NCBI GenBank assembly: GCA_019914945.1 | Contig: CM034101.1 | Location: forward strand, 12,721,188-12,785,187 | DNA: 64,000 bases | Source of the DNA: Typha latifolia | Lineage: Eukaryota > Streptophyta > Magnoliopsida > Poales > Typhaceae | Direction of reading: 5' to 3' | Shown: positions 38,008 to 49,600 of the stretch, one piece after another | Layout: every line of letters begins with the position of its first letter | Position numbering within the stretch: the stretch's first letter is position 1 | Made by a program: the position numbers and the translations under genes | Notes under the pieces: generated by a model | Databases searched by the model: none | The model's input: the letters and a program-made list of their open reading frames with translations, nothing else | Told to the model about the DNA's origin: nothing

Positions 38008-40304
38008 TTAAAGTACTCTTCCATCCATGCCATCAAGAAGCCCTGACCAAATTCCTTTTACTATTGGCAATTGAGCAACAAAAGCATTCCAAGGAGGATA
38101 ACCAATACCACTTCCACGAACACGTCCATCCATGCGCAGGGAGAGGTACCTTCAATAAAACAGAACACTGAATTCTTACAAACAATTGATTTTCAATTAA
38201 AAGCTTGAATCACATTCTCTGATTCACATAAAAATTGCATGCTGGTTAACTGGAAGAGCTACAAAAGACCAAAAAGATCATAATACACATAAAAGAACAT
38301 ACTAATTCTTTATATATGGCTTTTCTGATGTGCATGAGACATGCACAATATTTTCTTTCCATTGGTTAATTAGGAGAGACAAGACAGAAAACTTACACTG
38401 GAGAATCAAGAGTGACATTGGCCAGTTTCTTCTGTTCATCTATCCAACTTCATGAGACAAAAGTCAAAACAGAATGTTTATGCCTTTATGGTAGGAAATG
38501 CTAATTTTATTTTCTTCATATAATCTCTTACTTGGCCCACTCCGAAGTGTAAACAGGAACCATTTGCCAAAGCCTCTTCTTCTTGTCATTAACAGTCGCC
38601 TCCTCACCACTCTCATCAAATTCAAAATTAGGCGTATTTCCATCTGTTGAAAAAGGAACAACCAGTACCCCTCGATCAAGAAGGCCATCAGTGAAAGGCT
38701 TACTAAGTTTAAAGGATTCATCAAGGTAAGTGGCAGGGCCAGAGAGAATGACAAGACGTGCAATTCCTCTCAATTCACCAACAGATATAATTCTGTTCTC
38801 ACTAAGCCGCAGCTTAAGTTTTGAAAGGCCTTCCTCTCTTGATAGCTTTGCCAGTTGGGCGTTTTTGGCTTTGTTATCCCTTGAATAGAGAAATGCAAAA
38901 AGTAAAACTGCTCCAATATCTATGCCAAGACCCTTTACCATTTCAGGAAGCTCAGCTGCTTTTGATGAATTTGCCAGAGCAGGCACCAATTGTGTAATTG
39001 CTATTAATGCTCCTAAAGTGCCACTTGCAATGAATGCAAGATAAAAGAACATCCGCACTGTGCGAAAAGGTGAAAGAACTTCACTTCTTATCTTAGCTGA
39101 TGAGCTGAAGAACAAATGAAATTTAGAACAAGAAACCTAACTCATGAAATACAATCTGATAGGCTCAAACAAACTTGGGCTGTACAGAAACCTTACTCGT
39201 GAAATATGACCTGATAGGCTCAAATAAATGACTCGAATAAACAAATATATTAGAAGAAAATATTCAAGGTGATAAATCGCACTACTTACTTGAAAACAAA
39301 AAGCCTAAATTAGTGATCCACAAGGGATTAAATGAGCAAGAGACATCAAGTAATAGAAAGCTAGGATTGTTACAGATGTTAAGCCTCTTATAAGCAAAAA
39401 CTTCTATCTATTTTACTCAAATGATAGACTGGTGCCTTCTTAACATTGGTTATTGGTTTATTCCCATCTTAATTTCTAGATAGAGAGATCTACAAAATGG
39501 TAGAGTACTAAAAGAATATAAATTTTCAGAACAGAAACGATATGCTTTGCCAACTTTCAGCTGCTCAATGAAAAGGTATCCAGTAATGAAGTTTGATGTC
39601 AGTTAACTGTCAGCGTTACTAAGTTCACATATTAAGGATGAATTGATGCCAACTAGTAGTTAACTTATAACTTTGACCTGCATCAGGAATAGCATATTTG
39701 CTTACATGTCTTTTTCAGTAGCAACTTCTACTAATTTACAGCTAGTCCTACTTGTTGCAGAGCAAGATTCAAACAGTTTTTTTTCCTCCAATTCTTCTCT
39801 TATTTTCTCTAAGAAGTCTGACACGAGAGAAAATAGCGAATTCCAGCTACCGTACTTAACCACGCTCAATTGATTCAGACTCTAACGGAGAGGTGGACTG
39901 ATGACTCTTCTCATAAATCTCTCCAAAGAAACCATGAGCATGCCAACAATGACCACTTATAGCTAAAAGAACATAAAAATATTTTTTGTCGACAGAATCC
40001 TATTAAATAAAGAAATCTGAAAGGAACCCGTCGTGCTTCTTGCAGTAATTTAATCCAAATACCATATCAGATGGAGTCAAGCACAATACACTACCTGATC
40101 TCAGTGGCCGAAGAAGGCTTGTTAGCCGCAGAGCAGCGGATACGCGAGCATTGGGTTCTCTTTGTTCTCCGCGAGGGGAAAGGAGAAGAAGAATTCCTCT
40201 CTTTTCTTAGTATGAGAAGAGATTTGGGGGAAGGATAGGGTTCCGCAAGGAGGATTAGAGTTGGGGGAGGAGATAAGGGGGGCGACGAGCGTAACGGCAA
40301 CCAT
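38008..40304 (-). CDS. LOW PSII ACCUMULATION-like (DUF3493) chloroplast membrane protein
   Basis: Four exons: about 40095-40304, 38532-39104, 38397-38447 and 38008-38149 (stop TAA at 38008-38010). Exon 2 encodes KIRSEVLSPFRTVRMFFY, two hydrophobic segments (MFFYLAFIASGTLGALIAI and IGAVLLFAFLY), then a soluble region with ELRGIARLVILSGPA. Exons 3-4 end in SGIGYPPWNAFVAQLP and GLLDGMDGRVL. This pattern fits the plant DUF3493 family related to LPA1, which in Arabidopsis helps photosystem II assembly; whether this paralogue has that role is inferred. The N-terminus is rich in S, P and basic residues, fitting a plastid transit peptide. Exons 2-4 join in phase. Exon 1 does not when read from the ATG at 40304 to the donor at 40094: the frame carrying the conserved-looking CSAANKPSSATEI is one base off. 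An alternative donor at 40143 restores phase but drops that segment. Confidence 0.82.
38532..39104 (-). CDS. DUF3493 gene exon 2 (membrane segments and core domain)
   Basis: A 191-residue exon with a CAG acceptor and a GTAAGA donor. It holds both predicted membrane spans, the charged linker RDNKAKNAQLAKLSREEG, and the soluble domain through VPVYTSEWA. It carries most of what identifies the family. Exon 3 starts in matching phase with WIDEQKKLANVTLDSP. Confidence 0.88.
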
Positions 40305-40647
40305 GGCCTTGTGTTTGAGAGGATCCCAAGAGCCGCCTACGCGTAGATTTGTACGCTTCTAATGCACTGGATATAACGACTGCTATAATTACCGGATGTG
40401 GATCCTATGTGGGCCGGATGTGGATCCTATGTGGGCCGGATGTGGATCCGGTAGATGGATTTTATCGAGATCAGAAGAGCTTATTAACAAATACCGGATT
40501 CGTATGGATCCGACATAAATAGACCCGTTTCGTTTCCTAAACCCCCATTCTCCCTCTCTTTCTCCCTCCTAAAAAACCCGTTCTTCTCTTATCCATTTCC
40601 CCCACTCCACTCCTCTCTTCTCTTCCGACTCTGAGAGGGAGAAACCA
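40305..40647. promoter_or_regulatory. Shared divergent promoter of the DUF3493 gene and PTAC3
   Basis: Only 343 bp separate the two outward-facing start codons. The interval contains a 22-bp tandem repeat (40392-40449) whose units each carry TGGGCC, the site II core (TGGGCY) bound by TCP factors and frequent in promoters of organelle-protein genes. The PTAC3 side has a C/T-rich leader (40545-40620) typical of plant 5' UTRs. Co-regulation of the two plastid genes is inferred, not shown. Confidence 0.6.
40392..40449. repeat. 22-bp tandem repeat, about 2.6 copies, with TGGGCC
   Basis: CCGGATGTGGATCC starts at 40392, 40414 and 40436, exactly 22 bp apart. The first two units continue TATGTGGG into the next CCGG, creating TGGGCC at 40410-40415 and 40432-40437; the third unit is cut short. 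The two full units are identical, so the expansion is recent or constrained. Confidence 0.9.
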
Positions 40648-43600
40648 ATGGCGTTTCCCTTGACCTCCAGCCACCATTTCTCCCGCGTTTCCCATCCTTT
40701 CTCTCCAAAACCCCGATCGTTCCCCGTCTTCTTTGCTGTCTCAGCCGCCGAGAGGAAAGGCCGGAGGAAGAAGCAGCCCAAAGACGAAGACCCATCGACT
40801 TCTTCTTCTTCTTCGATTGTTTCGGTGTCGACGGTAGAGCGAGGACTGCGTTTCACCTTCATGGAGGAGCTGATGGACAGGGCAAGGAGCCGCGACGCTG
40901 CCGGTGTGGCTGACGTCATATACGACATGGTTGCCGCTGGGCTAAACCCTGGTCCCCGCTCCTTTCATGGGCTCGTCGTCTCCCAGACCCTCTCTGGCGA
41001 CGAGGAGGCCGCGGTACACACTCTTGGCGATGCAAAAATGTGATCCTATCTTTTTACCTAGATATTTGCAGTTCAGTTGTTCGATGGTGTTGTTGTTATG
41101 AATTAGGGGTGGCAAAATTTGACCCGACCCGATAACCCGACACGATAACCCGACTCTTAATCGGGTTTGGGTTTAGTATAATCGGGTTCGGGTCGTAAAC
41201 GGGTCAACCCGTCTAACCCGTTTAATAATCGGGTCGTGTTCGGGTTTATACTACTGACCTGTTTTGACCCGTTTGACCCGTTTAAGCATACGGGTCGGAT
41301 CGGATCAGGTCGGGTCAACCCGCTAACCCGTTTAACCCGTTTAATATATATATAAACTAAAACCCTAGATCTAATTACATTTCCCTAACACCACCTCTCC
41401 ACTCTTCACTCCTCTCCAGCCGCCTCAACAAAAAGGGGGGGAAAAAATTCGCCCGCCTTCACCTTCGCCGCCTCCGCCTTCGCCCCGTCTCTCGCGCCTC
41501 GCTTCGCCTCCGTCTCGCCGCCTCTACCTTCGCCCGTTTGCGCGCTTCGCCTCCGTCTCGCAGCCTTCACCTCCGTCTCGCCGCCTTCGCCTCCGTTTGC
41601 CGTCTCGACCTTAGCCTCCGTCTGCTGCCTCGGCCTTAGCCTCCATCTGCCGCCTCCGCCTTCGCCCTATCTCTCGCGCGCTTCGTCTCACGCCTGCGCG
41701 CTTCGCTTCCGCCTCCGTCTACCGCTTCTGCCTCTGTTTGCCGCCTTCGCCTCCGTTTGCCGCCTCAGCCTTAGCCTCCATCTGCCGCCTCCGCCTTCGC
41801 CCCCATCTCTGCCACCTCCGTCTGCTGCCTCTGCCTTTGCCTCCGCCCCGGTCTGCCGCCTCCGCCTTGTTAATCGCATAGCTGGGAGCTCTGTTCCCTT
41901 CTCCCCGTCGACTTCAAATCTAGCAACTCCTCCCGGTGGCTGTCGTCGGCACTCCTCTCGAAGCGGCGGCTGCCCTTCTTTTTGCTCGGGATCTAGCTAA
42001 AATTAATAGAACTGTAATTTTTATGTTTGAATGAGTTTGATGATGAAAGTAGGTTAATTTGTTTCTTAAAAGCATTATTTTTATAGAATAAAATTTAAAT
42101 TTTATATAGGGTAATCAGGTTAGACGGGTTGTGTTATCGTGTCATGTTAACACGACATGTTTATTAAACGGGTTAGACGGGCCGTGTTACCGTGTCGTGT
42201 TAACACGACCCGTTTATTAAACGGGTTAGACGGGTCGTGTCGTGTTACCCGTTTAATAATCGGGTCGTGTTCGTGTCTAATAAATGCAACCCGTTTATTA
42301 ATTGGGTCGTGTTCGTGTTAGGATAAAGTTGACCCGACCCGAATCTGACCCGACCCGAACCCGCTTAACCCGACCCGATTGCCACCCCTATTATGAATGC
42401 TGTTTCTTTTCTTTTCTTTTTTCTGAATTTTCCTAGTTATGATTCAAGAAATTTATTATTGAGCGGGTATATTGAAATAAAAACAGCCTTCTTCCGACAA
42501 TGTGGTGTTGGGTAGAGAACCAGTCAAATGAGAAGGTTCCAGAAGAAATCAGGCAATTGAGAGAACTTTCGTAAGAGTGATGGCTAACTGACGAGTAGAA
42601 TATCCATCTTCTAAGTTGCACTTTAGGGCCATGCTACCAAGAGCAATCCTTTAGAATATCCTCTAGAGTCTAGACATTGGAGCAATCTGGATGATCAAGA
42701 AAGATGAGAATCTTTTATTTAGAGATATGTCTACAGAAAAATTCCTTTAACTGGATGATAACTTTTCAAACTATAATTAAGATTATTGTAAAGGTTGTGC
42801 GGAGACTAGTATGCGATGAATATGACAAGTTAAGTGGGATTTTGAGGTAGTTACTTTAGATGGTAACATAGATTAGGAGGAGCTAATGGTTTTATTTCAG
42901 GTGGGTGCTTTGGGATTGGTCTGTAGATGGCGAAGTAGTAAAAAGAAAGTTGAACTTTTGATGGCTTAGATGGCCTAACAGGGAAACAGATAGGAGAACT
43001 TGTGTCTATACCTCATAACAGGGCCTTTATTCCCGATCTATTTCCCTTGCTTCTATCCATCTCCTTTTAGTTCTATTTAGTTATTTTGTTTTCTAGATTC
43101 TAATGTTAATGGTATTTGGCAAGAATGTGGAGTGGGACATGTGTCTATGTTTTGAAGGGCTAAAATGAGAACCAATTATAAGTTTTGTACGAATGCGTAA
43201 ATTACTTGTGCCTGAGGAAAATGGTGAAGCGATATGCCTACATAATGATAGAGGGATGAGAAAGGAAAACAGAAGATGATATAATTGATTAACTTAATTT
43301 AACTTCTGCATCCCCTCCATTCTTTTCACCTCTTTCTTTTGAGCAGCTACCCAGAGGAAGCTGATCTTCTAGACTTTTGGTTGCATCTTGTATTTTAAAT
43401 ATGAAAGTACTATATGTTGGTGCTGAATGACTAATCTGCATATTGCAGATGCAGTCTCTGAGAAGGGAATTAAGTGCAGGCCTACGCCCTCTACATGAAA
43501 CCTTTGTTGCTTTGATTCGTTTGTTTGGCTCCCGAGGTCATGCAACCAGGGGGATGGAAATTCTTGCAGCTATGGAAAAATTAAAATTTGACATCCGCAA

Positions 43601-46600
43601 GGCTTGGTTGATTCTTGTTGGTACAGAACTTCTATATGCTAGTACATTGTGACAGATTCTGTTCTGCAATAGTTCAGTAAGAAATATGTTTCTCTTTGAA
43701 TGCAGAGGAGCTAATCAGAAACCGCTATCTGGATGATGCCAATACTGTATTCTTGAAAGGATCTAAAGGAGGATTAAGAGCCACTGATGAACTTTATGAT
43801 CTTCTGATTGAAGAAGACTGTAAATCTGGGGACCATTCTAATGCTCTAACCATTGCATATGAGATGGAGGCTGCAGGAAGAATGGCTACCACATTTCATT
43901 TTAATTGCCTTCTTAGTGTACAGGTGACATTAATTAGTTCATTTTCTTGGTTTTAATACTACATAATGTAAAAATTTGTCTTCCATTTGATTGGCTTTAG
44001 TTCATGGGTAGCTATGCTTGTTGGCATGTGGTGATCATGGTTCTATATGTGGGCATGCCAACACCGTCGAGCATTCTCATGCTCCATATTATGCCATACC
44101 ATCTGATTGTCAATAGGCATGCTACCTTGTCGAGGCAAGTAAATCTATGCTGCTTGGAAATTGACAATTTGAGTAGTAAACCTAGACATGCGCTCTTATG
44201 GCAATGTGTATCACATTGATTCACCAACTTGATACTGATATTAATATGCTTTTGTTTGTCTTGAAATTTTTTTTGAGTGGTAAAACCTGCTCCTTTTCTT
44301 ACTCACAATTGTTCATTTTGGTTGGAGATGACACTAAGTGTGCAATTATATGTCTTGTAGGCTTAGTATTTATTTTTTAAACTATAAATCAAGTTTCATG
44401 TGTGCTGATGTTATTTGATTGTTGAAAGCATATGGCTGGTTATGAAAGAACTCATCTTCCAGTTCTCTATGGTACCTTTTTATATGAGCTCATGCGTTCA
44501 TTTATTTGCACAGAGCCTATTCCTTATAATATTGCAGAATGGCCCAAAAAGTATTTCAAAAACATCCAAAAAACTACTAGTCCTCAAGTTGCACCATAGT
44601 GATACTATGGAGGCCTCATGTAAGGAGTCTTTTTGTGTATGGCTCCTTTTCTTTTGTAAAACGTGTAAAAGATGATGCTCATTATGACATTATCACAAAA
44701 TATGTAAAAGGAGGTTGTCAGTAATTAGGGAGCAATGTTGAAGTAAAAGTGAAGTGTGAAACATCTTAGTTGCACTGCTGAAGAAAAAGTGAAGTGTAAA
44801 CATACTAGTTGTTCCTTTGAGGTTATTGATCTCTCACTTTTTGTTGTTCTTTTCTATTGATTTCCTTTTTTCCTAGAGGCAGACTCAAGCTAATTGATAA
44901 AATATTTTTTTTATGAGTTCAAGTACTGTCAAAAGGGAGTAATTAAGAAGCGTTCTATGAAGGAAATCAATGAATACTTGACAGTGTGTTAAATATGTTA
45001 CTTTGGCCGTTCTCTTTTAATGTTCTTCAATGTTATGATTGAAGATATGCCACCAAAGAATGCTTAGTTCTCAGTGCCCAGAGGTACCTTTGAAAAATTC
45101 TTGACTTAATACAGTTGCCATTTTTCAATTTTGCAAAAGGGAAGGGGTTATGTGAAATAAAACTTTCATGATCTCTCCATTACTAACGATTTGAGATATT
45201 GAGAAATTTTCTAATAACTTAGTCTCATTTTGCTAATACTGGTAAGATGGTTTTTTTGACATATTGCTAAAATGTAAGGGCCTAATGCAGAAAAACTCAT
45301 TAAATTATGTAATTGATGTGCTGTGATGTTTTTGCTTCTGATATAATGCTTGAAGTCTATAGTTGCAGGCACTTGCAGCACCCCTCAATGCTCATGGTAT
45401 CAATTTCATTCCTTTTTGTTACTATTAGCTATTGTTATAATTTTTTTCCTCATTTGAAGAGTATATTTTTGTTGCCATGAAATCATGTTGTTTGCACACT
45501 TATTCTTTTGCATAGCTCCCACCAATCTCTTTCTATCTTGGTATCTCTGGCAGGCTACTTGTGGAATACCAGAAATTGCTTTTGCGACATTTGAAAATAT
45601 GGAATATGGAGGAGAAGGTATAGATGTCGTTCCAATCTGTGTAATAGAAATATAATTGATGCTTTTGGTGTTATATCCTTTACTGAATGAGTATTATCAT
45701 ATGGAAGTCTGTTCTTGAGATTGAAGCAGAAAAACAGAAAAACCAAACTCTCCACCTCATATTGTTCCATGCACATGATCAATGTTCAATATAATTACAT
45801 CTATTTATTTTCACAAGCATCAGCATTATCAATTATCTTTCTTTCTGATTACCTGTTGTTATTACATCTTGAGGTTTTCATGCTTTCAATCTTAGTAATC
45901 TAGACTCAATTTTTTCCCCATTGAAAGGAAACACTGAGAATGTCCACCATAAGACAGTGTTCTGTGCATTTTCCTTTCTTAATTTTGGTGCAATACATCA
46001 TCGACACTGCTGACCTTATTCCCAATTCTCTTTTATCAACACTTAATCAGGTCTCATGCATTGCATGTATGTTAGGATCTAGTCCTGTAGATGCCCTATG
46101 GTTTATGTGCCTGAGACCTTTTGTTATGTTGTACTGAAAACAAATGAAAAATAATTTCTTTCTGCCTTGTTGTAATGATGATTGTACCAGATTATTCCTT
46201 GATGGACCAATAAGGTTAGAAAAGAGTCAATATTGTAAACACACATTCATTTTCGAATGACTAGATTGAACTGAGATAGCATGCAGAAATCACATAGCGA
46301 TAAAGATTAAAGTACTGCTATCATTTTATAATTTTTATCACAATAGTTTTGGCAGTTTTGTCTATTCTCTTTCTTTTATAGCTGCAGGTGAAAAAGTTGT
46401 CAAAGAAATTTAATATTGGAAAAATTATAATGAAATAGAAAAAACATGTAAAATAATTTTTGCAATAACTTTCAGTTGATTGTTCAGGTTAATTTCACAT
46501 AAAGTATCTGATTTATGTTGACTATTAATATATATAAACATTCTAGGAAGTGAGAAATGAGATGAAATTGCAATAATATGTTTTCTACACAATTAGTAAT

Positions 46601-49600
46601 TTAGTATATGCACATTTTTGTGAAATTTAACAAGTGAGATGTGATAGGCCATGTATAATTCTTTATAGGTCGACCTATTTCATAGTTTTTCTTTTAGAAG
46701 GTGAAGGTTTTAACACAAAGGCCTTGTTTTGCACCTTGAGATCAATGATGGTTATGCCGAAGGCACATGCTATGTCGATCACCGGTTAACACATCGGCAC
46801 ACCACTGCGTGTCAGTCTATCTGCTCGAGTCGGCACGCACCCCGCTGGTCAACACAGCTCGGCATGGAGGTGTGCCACTGGCACATCTCTATGCCAAATG
46901 TCGTGTCACCATTAGCACGGCAAGTGTCGGTCGACATGGCCTTTTTGCTTGAGATACCTATAGTTATACTTGTGGGACGTTTTTGGAGGAGCCAACATGG
47001 CTTAATTGTCCTCCACTTAAAGGAAAGTAAGAAGATGAAAATTGAAAAGTATGTTGGAAACGTCAAAGCTCAAGAAGTTAGATGTCGTTCCACCATTGGC
47101 ACGGCAAGTGCCGGTCAGCATAGCCTTTTTGCTTGAGATACCTATGGACTATAGTTATACTTGAGGAATGTTTCTGGAGGAGCCAACATGGCTTAATTGT
47201 CCTCCACTTAAAAGGAAAGTACGAAGTGAAAAATAAAAAATATGTTGGAAATGTCAAAGCTCAAGGAGTATCGGTTGAAAATCATAATCTGGATGAAGAC
47301 CCAAAAAAACATGGTGGTTTCAGATCATTTGGTTCTGAAACTTCATATCTTTGTATGTAAAATAGTTGATTTTACTTCACCTAATTTCAAGGGTTAGATT
47401 AACTGTCAATTGCTACTCTTTGTAATCTTGTGTTTGCTTGAACACTTTTCATTATTGTGCTTTCCTTATTCTTTTAGGGGACCTGATTTCTTGTATATTT
47501 TTCTATTAGGTTGGATGTATAGAATCTTTATTTCATCTTCCTTTTTTGCTTGCCCAGTTATTTACTTTCAGTTCTGGTCTTAGGTCGAGTCTCTTGCTGC
47601 AAAGCATTATAAAAGATGCAAAAAAGACCACAACTCTTTGTTTTGATACATGGTCAAAGACATAATTTTCTAAATTCTATGCATGCTGTTGCTTGTGATA
47701 TTCAAGAAATATCCTCTAGCTTACAAGTAGATACACATCTTCTGCAGATTTCATGAAACCTGATACGGAGACATATAATTGGGTTATACAAGCATATACT
47801 AGAGCCGAGTCCTATGACAGGTAATACCGTTAATTTTGCTTTCCTCTTGTTTGTTTTGCATCAAGTTTTGTTCCATAGACTAATAGTGCTGGTAAAATCC
47901 TACACTCAAAGCAATTGCTACAATATACTGTAAGTAGTTGATTGTTTCAAACTTTTAATCAATTGCTGCATTATTATTAAGATGGCAATTTTCAGCTGTG
48001 TGGTGATACTTCTCTCTTAAGTCCTATACATAATTTTTAAAAGCCTTCTTTTCTATTGCTTGCAGAAAGAATTTTGGGCTTATGCTTTTAGTCTTAAACC
48101 AAGCTTGAACTACGTTGAGTTTTTCAATATATTCACTTGGATTAGGTTGTGCTCCATTTAGAATGACTTGCTGTACTTCTTGGGAGTGCTGAAAATTTTA
48201 AAGTACTTGTATATGGTCAAAATATAGTTAGTGAGGATCTAAGTGCTTGAAATGTGATTACTGTGCAGCACAATCCTGTGCCAGTCGGTTGGTAGCAGTT
48301 GGGGGTTGGCAGCAATAATGGGAAAGTTTGTCGAATTAGTATCAGGAATAAGATGGGTTAAAGGGCTTGGATTAAAGTACGTAAGCCTCCACTCATGACC
48401 CAACAACTTTCTTAGGTTAATTTAAGATGCAGGTTGTGCAAAGGATTAGGCTTTTCTGACTGATTCAGACGTTTTATTAGGATACCATCATTCTCTCTAC
48501 TGATCCTATATCTGTTGGTTCTTCTGCTTTGTCGCTACTCCCCTCCCTCCATCAATTCCTATTGGCCCTCTTTTCTCCAATCTTTCCTCTATCTGAGATG
48601 TACTAAGCGGTTTGGGCCATATCGCCATCATATCTTGTACTGACAAGAGATGACTATGCATCCATTGGCACATCTCATTCCAACGATCATGACACATCAT
48701 CATGGCATGATCTTTAAAACCTTAGCATTTATTTTCATATGTAGCTAAAGTAGTTTCCTTCTCTTGTTGCACCGAGGCAGGTAAATTAATGTTTCCTCGA
48801 GTTCATGATAAGTTAAGACACAGCATGGATTTGCTATACCAAAGTATACTTCCTAAACATGGCAACTAGCATGGCTCAGCAGTCCCTTGTGCCAAGTAGG
48901 CATGACTGCAGTAAGATGTACACATCTAACTAACACAGGTTGGCCGATAATCATCATGGTCAACACCTTTATTAGTGAGTTAGTCCACATTGGTTTGTTG
49001 TGGGAGAAAGATGTTGATTCTCTCTTTTGAGCAATAGGGAACAGTGAACTCCACTTGTAATCTGCTCTACCCACTCACAAGCTTAGCATGGCTCACAACT
49101 AATTCTCTGGCAATTTAGACTGCTTTTCCTTAATCTCTTGCTTTCTTTCCACAATCATCTACCTTTGCTAGCTCTCTAGACCCTCAACTGAAGTCCTTGC
49201 TTCCTCTCTCACTCACCAGATCTCGGCCTCCATTTCCTACACGTTTGCTGCTTCCTTCCATGCTATGCACCTCTGTTTGTTGCTGTAGGCGGCTTAATTG
49301 CCACACTACCTCCTTTTGATGCACCACAAGCTTCTCTGCCCCACCTCGAGCTTTGCCACCACCTGTGATGACCGCAGTGAGTATAACTAATGCCAGACAG
49401 CTAGGGCAGCGAGCCCAAAGCAAAAGAAGCCAAAGAGTACATAAGATTAAAAAAAGAGGCAGCTGAGGGATTAGATAGCTTAAGTGCGAGAGGCAGATGG
49501 TGGGACTGATGCTTTTGTCAGCACAATAATTCTTACTTGATATTAGTACTAATTACCATAGCCAGATGTAAATGAAAATGATAAAATGAATGCATTTATC

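Noticed and set aside
41688..41879. Arg/Ala/Gly-rich 63-codon frame
   Set aside because: Product of the CCTCCG minisatellite inside the hAT-like element.
46729..47360. Plus-strand frames of 135 and 75 codons with repeated sequence
   Set aside because: The repetition comes from the 184-bp tandem duplication over MITE copy R4 in PTAC3 intron 4. There is no splice support.
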